From the NCBI GenBank assembly GCA_017518025.1, contig JAFWWR010000294.1, positions 1 to 8,994 on the forward strand: a stretch of 8,994 nucleotides of DNA, given 5' to 3'. The stretch is from Clostridia bacterium (GTDB lineage: Bacteria > Bacillota > Clostridia > Oscillospirales > CAG-272). The notes below the pieces were generated by a model. The model made no database searches and was not told the origin of the DNA. It saw nothing but the letters and a program-made list of their open reading frames with translations. How positions within the stretch are numbered: position 1 is the first letter of the stretch; the number at the start of each line of letters is the position of its first letter. Made by a program: the position numbers and the translations under genes. This document shows, in pieces, positions 1 through 5,722 of this stretch.

Positions 1-948
1 GGGCTGACCCCAGAGACCCTTGACAGCCGGGAACGGCGGACGGGGACGGGGATTGCCGCGCTTACCCTCGATGGAGGTGAGAAGAGCCGTCTCCTCTCCG
101 CAGACGAAAGCGCCCGCGCCGAGACGGATGTGGATGTCGAAGTTAAATCCGGTGCCGAGAATATCCTTACCCAGCAGACCGTACTCTCTCGCCTGTCCGA
201 TGGCGATCTGAAGTCTTCTGACGGCGATGGGGTACTCGGCTCTGACGTAGATCCAGCCCTCGTCGGCGCCGATAGCGTAGCCGGCGATTGCCATGGCCTC
301 GAGGACAGCGTGGGGGTCGCCCTCAAGGACGGACCTGTCCATGAACGCGCCGGGGTCGCCCTCGTCGGCGTTACATACGACGTACTTCTTGTCGGAAACA
401 CTGGCCTTTGCAAAGGACCACTTTCTGCCGGTGGGGAATCCGCCGCCGCCGCGTCCGCGGAGACCGGAGGCGTTCATGACGTTTATAACGTCGTCCGGGG
501 TCATCTCTTTCAGCACCTTCGCGAGGGCGAAGTAGCCGTCCATCGCTATGTACTCGTCGATGCTCTCGGGGTTGATAACGCCGCAGTTGCGAAGAGCGAC
601 TCTCTTCTGCTTCTTGTAGAACGCAGTCTCGTTGAGAGACGAAGCGTGAGGCGTTTCCTCATTCTTCTCGTTGTAGATCAGTCTCTGGACCGGACGTCCC
701 TTGAGGAAATGCTCCTCGACGATCTCCGGCACGTCCTCGGGTTTCACCATACTGTAGAAGGTTCCCTCGGGGTGGATGATCATTACGGGGCCCAGCGCGC
801 AGAGTCCGAAGCATCCGGTCTGTACGATCTTGACCTCGTCCTCAAGGCCCTTCGCCTTGATTTCTCTCTCAAGGGCTTCTCTGACCTTGACGCTTCCGGA
901 GGACGTACAACCCGTTCCTCCGCAAATCAGTGCATGAATACGAAACAT
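1..948 (-). CDS. nuoF: NuoF/HydB-like NADH-binding flavoprotein subunit of a bifurcating hydrogenase (3' end off window)
   Basis: This is the NADH- and FMN-binding subunit that passes electrons between NAD(H) and the iron-sulfur chain of a soluble HydABC/Hnd-type [FeFe] hydrogenase. The first 316 residues are in the window; the family is usually near 600, so the rest, normally including C-terminal Fe-S domains, lies beyond the left edge. Residues 1-90 form a thioredoxin-fold [2Fe-2S] domain with C9-x4-C14 and C46-x3-C50. The 51-kDa-subunit domain follows, with the glycine-rich NADH loop at 163-174 (LRGRGGGGFPTG), the FMN-site stretch NADEGDPGAFMDR at 193-205, and CGEETALL with a proline-rich segment near the edge. 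The ATG at 948 has an AAGGAGG site 10 nt upstream and begins directly with the MFRIHALICGGTGC fold. The start is 18 nt after the ferredoxin stop, so the two are co-transcribed. The N-terminal [2Fe-2S] domain favours hydrogenase HydB/HndC over respiratory NuoF. Function is confident; the exact complex depends on the next gene, out of view. Confidence 0.95.
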   Translation of the reverse strand, partial: MFRIHALICGGTGCTSSGSVKVREALEREIKAKGLEDEVKIVQTGCFGLCALGPVMIIHPEGTFYSMVKPEDVPEIVEEHFLKGRPVQRLIYNEKNEETPHASSLNETAFYKKQKRVALRNCGVINPESIDEYIAMDGYFALAKVLKEMTPDDVINVMNASGLRGRGGGGFPTGRKWSFAKASVSDKKYVVCNADEGDPGAFMDRSVLEGDPHAVLEAMAIAGYAIGADEGWIYVRAEYPIAVRRLQIAIGQAREYGLLGKDILGTGFNFDIHIRLGAGAFVCGEETALLTSIEGKRGNPRPRPPFPAVKGLWGQP

Positions 949-958
949 GTCGACCTGT

Positions 959-965
959 CCTCCTT
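959..965 (-). promoter_or_regulatory. Ribosome binding site of the nuoF-like gene
   Basis: A perfect AAGGAGG on the minus strand lies 10 nt before the ATG at 948. It sits just after the upstream ferredoxin stop codon (967-969) and fixes the start. Confidence 0.85.
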
Positions 966-966
966 A

Positions 967-1341
967 TTACTTAGTCGCGGCGCCGATGGTGTACTCGGCA
1001 ACGGGCGTACCGCCTTTGAGGTGGCGCTCGATGACTTCCTTGGCTTTCTCGGCGTTCATTTTGACGTAAGTGACTTTTTCCTTGTCCTTCTCGTAAACCT
1101 CAACGACGGGTTCATACTGGCAGATACCTATGCACCCGGTCTGGGTGACCATGACCCTGTCCGAGAGACCCGCTTCGTTCACGCCTTCGACAAAGGCGTT
1201 GAGAACAGGGCGCGCGCCCGCCGCGATGCCGCAGGTGGCCATACCGACAACGACTCTGATATCGTCGTCGGCGCTGTTTCTCAGCGAGACCTTGTTCTGC
1301 ATTCTTTCCTTGATTGCCATCAGTTCCTCGATTGATTTCAT
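967..1341 (-). CDS. Thioredoxin-fold (2Fe-2S) ferredoxin domain protein, HndB-like
   Basis: A 124-residue small electron-transfer subunit of the kind found between NuoE- and NuoF-like genes in Hnd/HydABC hydrogenase operons. An N-terminal helix (about 1-25) is followed by the thioredoxin-like ferredoxin fold. VGMATCGIAAGA at 32-43 contains C37, and QTGCIGIC at 67-74 contains C70 and C74, followed by EPVVEV, typical of the family. Only three cysteines are present in the whole protein, compared with the four (C-x4-C and C-x3-C) in the neighbouring NuoE- and NuoF-like subunits. My recollection is that HndB-type proteins often have this pattern, so the cluster may use another ligand. The start at 1341 is preferred over an in-frame upstream codon at 1389 because GGAAGGAAG-type Shine-Dalgarno sequence precedes 1341 and the upstream extension would overlap the promoter at 1376-1405. 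It is the first gene after that internal promoter. Confidence 0.9.
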   Translation of the reverse strand: MKSIEELMAIKERMQNKVSLRNSADDDIRVVVGMATCGIAAGARPVLNAFVEGVNEAGLSDRVMVTQTGCIGICQYEPVVEVYEKDKEKVTYVKMNAEKAKEVIERHLKGGTPVAEYTIGAATK

Positions 1342-1350
1342 GTTGCTGCT

Positions 1351-1360
1351 TCCTTCCTTA
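1351..1360 (-). promoter_or_regulatory. Ribosome binding site of the ferredoxin gene
   Basis: The minus strand reads TAAGGAAGGA about 9-10 nt before the ATG at 1341. This supports that start over the more distal in-frame candidate at 1389. Confidence 0.65.
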
Positions 1361-1375
1361 GCTATTTGTAAATAA

Positions 1376-1405
1376 ATTATATATCTCAATAAATTTATTT
1401 TTCAA
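1376..1405 (-). promoter_or_regulatory. Internal sigma-A-type promoter before the ferredoxin-nuoF part of the operon
   Basis: On the minus strand TTGAAA (1405-1400) and a perfect TATAAT (1381-1376) are separated by 18 bp, with the -10 preceded by GATA (GATATATAAT). The -35 lies inside the last codons of the upstream HATPase gene. The predicted start near 1369 would leave a leader of about 28 nt before the ATG at 1341. The region is strikingly AT-rich against GC-rich coding sequence. It would allow the ferredoxin, NuoF-like and following genes to be expressed separately from the sensor cassette. Seen by eye; not scored against a model. Confidence 0.7.
1388..1399. repeat. Perfect 12-bp AT palindrome in the promoter spacer
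   Basis: AATAAATTTATT is self-complementary and falls entirely between the -35 and -10 boxes of the internal promoter, overlapping the HATPase stop codon. It could be an operator, but short all-A/T palindromes arise readily in such sequence. Confidence 0.3.
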
Positions 1406-1952
1406 GTTCTGCGTATCCTTCCGCAAGGTATTTCCTTATCCATTCCAGCACCTCGAAACTCGAGAGCGGGACGCCCTCTCCGAGGATCTGCCTCAGCTCC
1501 GGGCAGGAGAGACGCACTTCCCCGTTCCGGACACGATGAGTAAACGTAAAATCCACGTCGGGATTGCCCTGGATAAGCGTCACGAAGGTGTCCGCCAGAT
1601 CCCCCATCGGGATGAAATCGATGTGGTCAGAGCCGAACGTCGCCGTGAGCGTCGTTCCGTGGTTCTCCGGAGATTCCTCCGCGGTGACAGAGGTCACCCG
1701 CACATCGCCTCCGGTCTGTTCGGCAAGCATTTTCAGAAACGGAACACCGAGTCCGACGCCGCGGGTCTTCCTCGTGGTGAAAAACGGGTCCGTAAGCCGC
1801 CGGAGCTGCTCCTTCGTCATTCCGCAGCCGTTGTCGGCAACGGTGAAAGTCAGGATACCGTCCCTGTCGTCCAGCGTAACGTCGATCTTATCTGCGCCGG
1901 CACGCACGGAGTTCATGGTGATATCGAGCACATAAAGAGAGAATTCTTCCAC
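1395..1952 (-). CDS. GHKL-type HATPase domain protein without a phospho-acceptor domain
   Basis: A 185-residue protein consisting of a histidine-kinase-like ATP-binding domain plus a short C-terminal tail. Visible Bergerat-fold motifs are the N box (LDITMNSVRAGA, 9-20, with N14), G1 box DNGCGM (40-45), F-box-like DPFFTTR (55-61), G2 box GVGLG (65-69) and a final GTTLTATF (99-106). There is no HisKA/HisKA_3 dimerisation domain, no sensor region and no membrane segment, so it cannot be a conventional two-component kinase. Residues about 110-185 are an unassigned extension. The start is GTG at 1952, supported by GGGAGGTG seven nt upstream, inside the end of the PHP gene; the two genes are 6 nt apart and probably translationally coupled. 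Membership in the hydrogenase operon suggests a cytosolic ATPase or Ser/Thr kinase-like signalling partner. The domain call is firm, the role is inference. Confidence 0.85.
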   Translation of the reverse strand: MEEFSLYVLDITMNSVRAGADKIDVTLDDRDGILTFTVADNGCGMTKEQLRRLTDPFFTTRKTRGVGLGVPFLKMLAEQTGGDVRVTSVTAEESPENHGTTLTATFGSDHIDFIPMGDLADTFVTLIQGNPDVDFTFTHRVRNGEVRLSCPELRQILGEGVPLSSFEVLEWIRKYLAEGYAELEK

Positions 1953-1958
1953 CTTCCG

Positions 1959-2693
1959 TCACCTCCCGAGAAGATAATCGATCAGACGGAGCCGGACGGT
2001 ATCGGATGTATAGGGCTCGTCGTCAATATCCAGCACGTTTGACCCGTCGGAGATATCCCACAGATGGTGAGCGTCCGAGGAGACGACGTGTCTCAAGCCC
2101 GAAAGGATCGGGAAACGGGAGAGGTATTCCTCCCTTTTCGATCCGTCGTTCAGCTCATACGCCGTATACGGCGGAGTGGACGGGAAAGATCCGAGGACGG
2201 ACACGATCCCGTTGGACTGTCTGTCGATATGAGCGGGATATGCCACTCCCCCCAGAGACAGCACCGTGTCGTAAGCCGCCCGTAGGTCAAGAGTCGTGGC
2301 ATTTATTATGAGATCATCCAGCTCGCGGACCGGTTCATCGTCGGGATCGACGACTATCTGCCTGCCGAATATTTCCGGCCGGTTTTTGACCCTGACCAGC
2401 TTTTCCTCCGCGATCCTGTCCATCTCAAGCGCCGATTCGAGAGTCGGGAAGAGACAGATAACGTGGACGTCCTCCGACGTGGTGAGTTCCATACCGGGGA
2501 CCGGGACTATGCCGTGCTTTTTGCAATGAGCAAAGAACGGCGGACAGTTTTTTGCGGAATTATGGTCGGTCAGCGCAAGAAGCGTGACGCCGTTCAGCGA
2601 CGCCATTCCCGCAATATTCGCGGGAGTCATATCATCGTCCGCACAGGGTGAAAGGCAGGAGTGAACGTGCAGATCGTATCCGTACCTGCTCAT
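1959..2693 (-). CDS. PHP-domain metal-dependent phosphoesterase
   Basis: A 244-residue PHP-family protein. These are trinuclear-metal phosphoesterases (histidinol phosphatases, nucleoside bisphosphate phosphatases and relatives). The metal-ligand signature is complete: HVH at 9-11, TDHN at 42-45, an acidic site in PGMEL (E69), H77 in VHVI, PAHID at 153-157 (H155) and SSDAHH at 205-210 (D207, H209). It should therefore be catalytically competent, although the substrate cannot be told from sequence. The ATG at 2693 overlaps the preceding TGA in an ATGA junction. A longer reading frame continues upstream to 2906 but is an arginine-rich shadow of the DRTGG gene and was discarded. In this operon it might remove phosphate from a signalling protein or process a nucleotide second messenger; that is inference. 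No signal peptide or membrane segment is visible, so it should be cytosolic. Confidence 0.9.
   Translation of the reverse strand: MSRYGYDLHVHSCLSPCADDDMTPANIAGMASLNGVTLLALTDHNSAKNCPPFFAHCKKHGIVPVPGMELTTSEDVHVICLFPTLESALEMDRIAEEKLVRVKNRPEIFGRQIVVDPDDEPVRELDDLIINATTLDLRAAYDTVLSLGGVAYPAHIDRQSNGIVSVLGSFPSTPPYTAYELNDGSKREEYLSRFPILSGLRHVVSSDAHHLWDISDGSNVLDIDDEPYTSDTVRLRLIDYLLGR
1960..1967 (-). promoter_or_regulatory. Ribosome binding site deciding the GTG start of the HATPase gene
   Basis: The minus strand reads GGGAGGTG, 7 nt before the GTG at 1952-1950. It overlaps the TGA stop of the PHP gene (1961-1959), which points to coupled translation. Confidence 0.75.
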
Positions 2694-3022
2694 GAAAGCC
2701 CGTCGATACGGCTGAGCGCCGCGCAGAGTTCGTAGACCGATTTGTCCGATGAAAGGACCGTCACGTCCTTGGCTTTCGCCGCTTCGACCGCATCGGGAGC
2801 GAGCGCCACGTTTTCGGCGAGAAGCACTGCGGCGGCGTCGGTGAGCGAAGCCACGGCGATAACGTTCACGTTGTTCATTATGGTTATCCAGAGGTCGTCG
2901 GCGCATATATGGCTCATCGCACGGGAGAGAAAATCCCCGGCGTAAACGCCCTCTGCTTCCCTTTCGGCGTCGCCGGCGACGACCGTCAAAGAAAGGGTGT
3001 CAATAATATCAGTAAGTTTCAT
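2690..3022 (-). CDS. DRTGG-domain-like small protein 2
   Basis: A 110-residue cytosolic alpha/beta protein resembling the DRTGG-domain family, a ligand-binding fold found next to CBS domains, in HPr-kinase-like and phosphotransacetylase-like proteins, and as stand-alone proteins beside hydrogenase genes. The pattern GVYAGDFLSRAMS (25-37), then ADDLWITIM (41-49), an alternating beta/alpha core rich in Ala and Val, and a closing helix is typical. No catalytic motif is apparent, so an effector-binding or scaffold role is likeliest. Its ATG at 3022 overlaps the TGA of the hydrogenase gene (ATGA), and its own stop overlaps the PHP start in the same way, so hydrogenase, DRTGG protein and PHP protein should be translationally coupled. 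It is a distant relative of the DRTGG gene at 4826-5182. The family call is fairly sure, the function unknown. Confidence 0.8.
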   Translation of the reverse strand: MKLTDIIDTLSLTVVAGDAEREAEGVYAGDFLSRAMSHICADDLWITIMNNVNVIAVASLTDAAAVLLAENVALAPDAVEAAKAKDVTVLSSDKSVYELCAALSRIDGLS

Positions 3023-4374
3023 TCCGAAGCCGCGGTCCCGTCGGGACCGTTCTTCTCCTTCAGGGAAAGACCCTTGTATTCTTTGTATTCCTCCGCCAGA
3101 GTCGTGCCCTTATGACGGGCCAGGTAGTCGTGGAACATCTCTCTCATGATGACCGTGCATTCGTCTGCGCTGGTCTCGTTCTTGACGATATCCTCGGCAA
3201 ACGCCATACAGGTCGGCGCGCCGCAGGAGCCGCAGTCGAGTCCCGGAAGTTCGGCAGTGATCGATTCGATCTCGCTCATCATACGCATCGCCTCGTTCCT
3301 GTCGTCCGACAGAAGAAGGCCCGGGTCGAAGGAGACGCCCTCGTCCACGAAGAACCGCTCGGGCACGTCGGTATCCTGCGGTCTGTTCGGAGACACGGGA
3401 AGATATCTTTTAAGAGTCTGCAGTCTCGCCTGAGCAATGTACGGATTGGCAACGGTCATTGCTCCGCCGACGCATCCGCCGCTGCAGGCGTCAAGTTCGA
3501 TGAAGTCAAGGTCCGTGAAATCGTCGTTTTCGATCTGTTCCAGCACCTTGATACAATTCTCGATACCGTCAGCAGCAAGATACTTATCGTTGAAAACCGC
3601 CGATGACTCTCCTCCGGTGGACGCCCAGCCGATGCCGATCATCCCGGAGGACGCGGTATGCTCGGGAACGTCGATATCGCGCATTACGTCGATGAGGCGG
3701 AAATAAACGTCCCTCATGGAGAGGACCCGGTCCACGTTATTTTTTGAACCGGCAAATCCGTTCTTGACGTAACTTACCTTCGCCGTGCAGGGCGAAATGA
3801 AGAATATTCCTATATCGTCCGGGGAGACGTCAGGCAGTTCCGCCTGCATCCGCTCGCGCGCGACCGCGGCCGCTACCTCGATAGGCGGGAGGATCGGCAT
3901 GATATTGTCGGAAAGATACGGGAAATTGATGTTGATCATTCTGGTAATGACCGGGCACGCCGAACTGATGACCGGCTTCTTTACTCCCGGCTTGCCGAGA
4001 TAGATCCTCGTATAAGCGGAAACCATTTCCGCAGCCCCCGCCACCTCAAATACGTAGTCGAATCCGAGGCGGTAGAGCCCCTCAATGATATAATCTATAC
4101 TCTCAATATTGTCAAACTGGCCGTAGAGAGCCGGCGCCGGAAGCGCGACTCTGACTTTGAAGTCGTTCAGACTGTCGAGACTGTCGTGGGACGCCCTTTT
4201 CGCCTTGTGGGGACAAACCTTTATACATTCTCCGCAGTCGATACAGCGTTTCGAGTTTATCACCGCATGACCGCCCCTGATCCTGATCGCCTCGGTGGGA
4301 CACCTTTTAAGGCACGTGGTGCAGCCCTTACATTTATTAACGTCAAGAGACACAGAATGTTTGTAATCCTGCAC
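3019..4374 (-). CDS. HydS-like putative sensory [FeFe] hydrogenase
   Basis: A 451-residue protein with three parts. Residues 10-58 carry a 2[4Fe-4S] ferredoxin domain (C15, C18, C21, C25; C44, C47, C50, C54). Residues about 75-330 form an [FeFe]-hydrogenase H-cluster domain: L1 SSACPV (C140), L2 SPCTAK (C196), L3 DACSGGCVGGAM (C297, C301), so all four H-cluster cysteines are kept. Residues about 378-408 form a C-terminal [4Fe-4S] domain, C381-x2-C384-x4-C389-x16-C406. The cysteine that relays protons in catalytic enzymes (first Cys of TSCCP) is Ala139, and the methionines normally before the L2 and L3 cysteines are Ser194 and Asp295. These changes and the C-terminal Fe-S domain match the putatively sensory HydS-type groups. 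No PAS domain follows, which fits the group called D better than the PAS-bearing group C. It probably senses H2 or redox state rather than turning H2 over rapidly. The GTG start at 4374 has a strong AAAGGAGG. Confidence 0.9.
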   Translation of the reverse strand: MQDYKHSVSLDVNKCKGCTTCLKRCPTEAIRIRGGHAVINSKRCIDCGECIKVCPHKAKRASHDSLDSLNDFKVRVALPAPALYGQFDNIESIDYIIEGLYRLGFDYVFEVAGAAEMVSAYTRIYLGKPGVKKPVISSACPVITRMININFPYLSDNIMPILPPIEVAAAVARERMQAELPDVSPDDIGIFFISPCTAKVSYVKNGFAGSKNNVDRVLSMRDVYFRLIDVMRDIDVPEHTASSGMIGIGWASTGGESSAVFNDKYLAADGIENCIKVLEQIENDDFTDLDFIELDACSGGCVGGAMTVANPYIAQARLQTLKRYLPVSPNRPQDTDVPERFFVDEGVSFDPGLLLSDDRNEAMRMMSEIESITAELPGLDCGSCGAPTCMAFAEDIVKNETSADECTVIMREMFHDYLARHKGTTLAEEYKEYKGLSLKEKNGPDGTAASE

Positions 4375-4380
4375 GTTTTG

Positions 4381-4388
4381 CCTCCTTT
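4381..4388 (-). promoter_or_regulatory. Ribosome binding site of the HydS-like gene
   Basis: AAAGGAGG on the minus strand lies 6 nt before the GTG at 4374-4372. It is the strongest Shine-Dalgarno in the sensor cassette and supports the unusual GTG start in the 22-nt gap after the RsbW-like gene. Confidence 0.85.
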
Positions 4389-4396
4389 CCCGTCGG

Positions 4397-4822
4397 TCAG
4401 GCGATCTTCACGGTCATCGTTATCGTGGTTCCCCGCCCGAGTTCCGTTTCGATCTCCATGGTATCGGTGTACTTTTTCATATTCGGCAGACCCATTCCGG
4501 CGCCGAAGCCGAGAGACCGTATGTTGTCTCTGGCGGTGGAAAAGCCCTCCTGCATTGCCAGAGAGACGTCCGGAATACCGGGTCCCGTGTCTGCGAGGAC
4601 GATCTTGATCTCCTCATCGGAGACTATAACGTCGGCGGTGCCGCCGTTTGCATGGATGACCATGTTGATCTCGCCCTCATACATCGCGATGGCAACCCGT
4701 CTTATGTATTCCTGGGAGATGCCGAGCTGTCTCAGCTTCTTTTTTACCGTAACGGACGCGCCGCCGGCAGAGGAAAAATCCTCTCCGTCAACGTCAAAGT
4801 GAAATACAACGTTATCCGCCAT
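4397..4822 (-). CDS. RsbW/SpoIIAB-like anti-sigma-type ATPase (Ser/Thr kinase fold)
   Basis: A 141-residue stand-alone GHKL ATPase of the anti-sigma-factor kinase type. The N box is YEGEINMVIHANGG (48-61, with E51, N53 and H57), G1 is DTGPGIPD (78-85), G2 is GFGAGMGLPNMKK (105-117) and the terminal strand carries GRGTTITM (129-136). The length and architecture fit RsbW/SpoIIAB, which phosphorylate an antagonist on serine and bind a sigma factor. No anti-sigma-factor antagonist (STAS) gene or sigma factor is visible in this window, so its partner is elsewhere or is one of the DRTGG proteins. It starts at ATG 4822, 3 nt after the TGA of the upstream DRTGG gene, with a modest AGGA site inside that gene's end. 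It immediately precedes the sensory hydrogenase, which suggests the hydrogenase controls or is read by this ATPase; that is inference. Cytosolic. Confidence 0.85.
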   Translation of the reverse strand: MADNVVFHFDVDGEDFSSAGGASVTVKKKLRQLGISQEYIRRVAIAMYEGEINMVIHANGGTADVIVSDEEIKIVLADTGPGIPDVSLAMQEGFSTARDNIRSLGFGAGMGLPNMKKYTDTMEIETELGRGTTITMTVKIA

Positions 4823-4825
4823 AGC

Positions 4826-5182
4826 TCAGTCCTGAGGTTCCCGGGCGATCAGTCCGGAGGTATAGAGCTTTCCGCACGCCTCGTAAGCGCGGTACGCGGT
4901 CTTCATGACGACGATGTCGTAATCCTCCGCCAGACGGATCATTTCCGCGGTTGGAGTCTTGTCCCTCACGAAGACTATGCACACCATGTCCATCATGCTG
5001 GCTGTCCTTATGACCTGTTCGTTAACAAGGCCGGTCAGCAGAACGCCCTGATCCTTCACGTATGCGAGAACGTCGCTCATCATGTCGCTGCAGCAGGCGT
5101 TATAGACTATACCGTCAAGAAGTTTCTGATCGCTTGTCAGGACTTCCGCGGACAGAAGGCCTTCCAGTTCCCGTATTTTCAT
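4826..5182 (-). CDS. DRTGG-domain protein 1
   Basis: A 118-residue DRTGG-family protein. The family pattern is clear: NACCSDMMSDVLA (28-40), a glycine-containing LLTGLVNEQVIRTASMMD segment (48-65), IVFVRDKTP (69-77) and a closing TAYRAYEACGKLY (95-107). It has an adjacent cysteine pair (C30, C31), a second-half cysteine (C68) and C103; the CC pair and the Cys in YEACG are, as far as I recall, recurrent in hydrogenase-linked relatives and could be redox-active or metal-binding. No enzymatic motif is visible. ATG 5182 is chosen over an in-frame codon at 5233 because the longer form would overlap the nuoE-like gene by about 40 nt, while 5182 lies 10 nt after its TGA with GAGAGGA upstream. Position between the NuoE-like subunit and the RsbW-like ATPase makes it a candidate adaptor in the sensing cassette. 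Confidence 0.85.
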   Translation of the reverse strand: MKIRELEGLLSAEVLTSDQKLLDGIVYNACCSDMMSDVLAYVKDQGVLLTGLVNEQVIRTASMMDMVCIVFVRDKTPTAEMIRLAEDYDIVVMKTAYRAYEACGKLYTSGLIAREPQD

Positions 5183-5192
5183 TGGTTTCCTC

Positions 5193-5684
5193 TCAATACT
5201 TTGCAAGTATTCCTTCAACCTGAGACGGATCAAGTCTGCCGTAAACGTCTTCGCCGATGGTCATGACGGGGGCGAGGCCGCAGGCGCCGATGCATCTGGT
5301 GGCGTCAAGACTGAACTTCAGGTCTTCGGTGATGCTTCCGCTCTTGATGCCGAGGACCTGTTCGAGTTTTTCCATAACTTTGCCTGAACCCTTGACGTAG
5401 CAAGCTGTGCCGAGGCATACGCTGATCGGATTCTCTCCCTTGGGGTTGAGCAGGAACTGTGAATAGAACGTGGCGACGCCGAACACTTCGGAGATCGGCT
5501 TGCCGAGTCCCAGCGCGATGCGCTTCTGAACTTCTGTCGGGAGATATCCGTAGATATCCTGTGCTTCCTGAAGAGTGGGCATCATGGCGCCCTCGGTGCC
5601 GCGGTACTTTTCGATCACGGCCTCAAGAGCTTTTCTCTGCTCTTCAGTTTCCTTGAACGGAACCTTGGTCATTTGCTTTTTCAT
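5193..5684 (-). CDS. nuoE: NuoE/HydC/HndA-like [2Fe-2S] subunit of a bifurcating hydrogenase
   Basis: A 163-residue subunit of the 24-kDa NADH dehydrogenase family. It carries one [2Fe-2S] cluster and, in soluble HydABC/Hnd hydrogenases, works next to the NADH/FMN subunit. The N-terminal helical bundle (about 12-80) contains the conserved PTLQEAQDIYGYLP and ISEVFGVATFYSQF stretches. The thioredoxin-like domain has C90-x4-C95 and C131-x3-C135, all four ligands present. Length is normal for the family. The ATG at 5684 follows AAAGGAG by 8 nt. It starts 38 nt after mrp and so belongs to the same transcript. It is separated from its expected partner NuoF by six genes, five of them the inserted signalling cassette; in simpler operons these subunits are adjacent. 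No promoter was convincing in the short gap upstream. Confidence 0.95.
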   Translation of the reverse strand: MKKQMTKVPFKETEEQRKALEAVIEKYRGTEGAMMPTLQEAQDIYGYLPTEVQKRIALGLGKPISEVFGVATFYSQFLLNPKGENPISVCLGTACYVKGSGKVMEKLEQVLGIKSGSITEDLKFSLDATRCIGACGLAPVMTIGEDVYGRLDPSQVEGILAKY

Positions 5685-5722
5685 AAATGCTACTCCTTTG
5701 CAACATTGATTTACAGAGTTGT

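Noticed and set aside
130..1335. Long plus-strand open frame (401 codons)
   Set aside because: It runs antisense across the nuoF-like and ferredoxin genes and their intergenic gap, has no family motif and no ribosome binding site. GC-rich coding DNA often leaves such mirror frames.
1342..1389. N-terminal extension of the ferredoxin
   Set aside because: It would overlap the internal promoter and lacks a ribosome binding site, whereas 1341 has a good one.
2694..2906. N-terminal extension of the PHP protein
   Set aside because: The extension is Arg-rich, has no fold signal and overlaps the DRTGG gene in another frame. The ATGA junction at 2690-2693 gives a natural start at 2693.
5183..5233. 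N-terminal extension of DRTGG protein 1
   Set aside because: It would overlap the end of the nuoE-like gene; the family homology and ribosome binding site support the start at 5182.
5685..5722. Possible promoter between mrp and the nuoE-like gene
   Set aside because: Only a poor -10-like TGTAAA and no matching -35 could be found in the 38-nt gap, so read-through from the mrp promoter is simpler.
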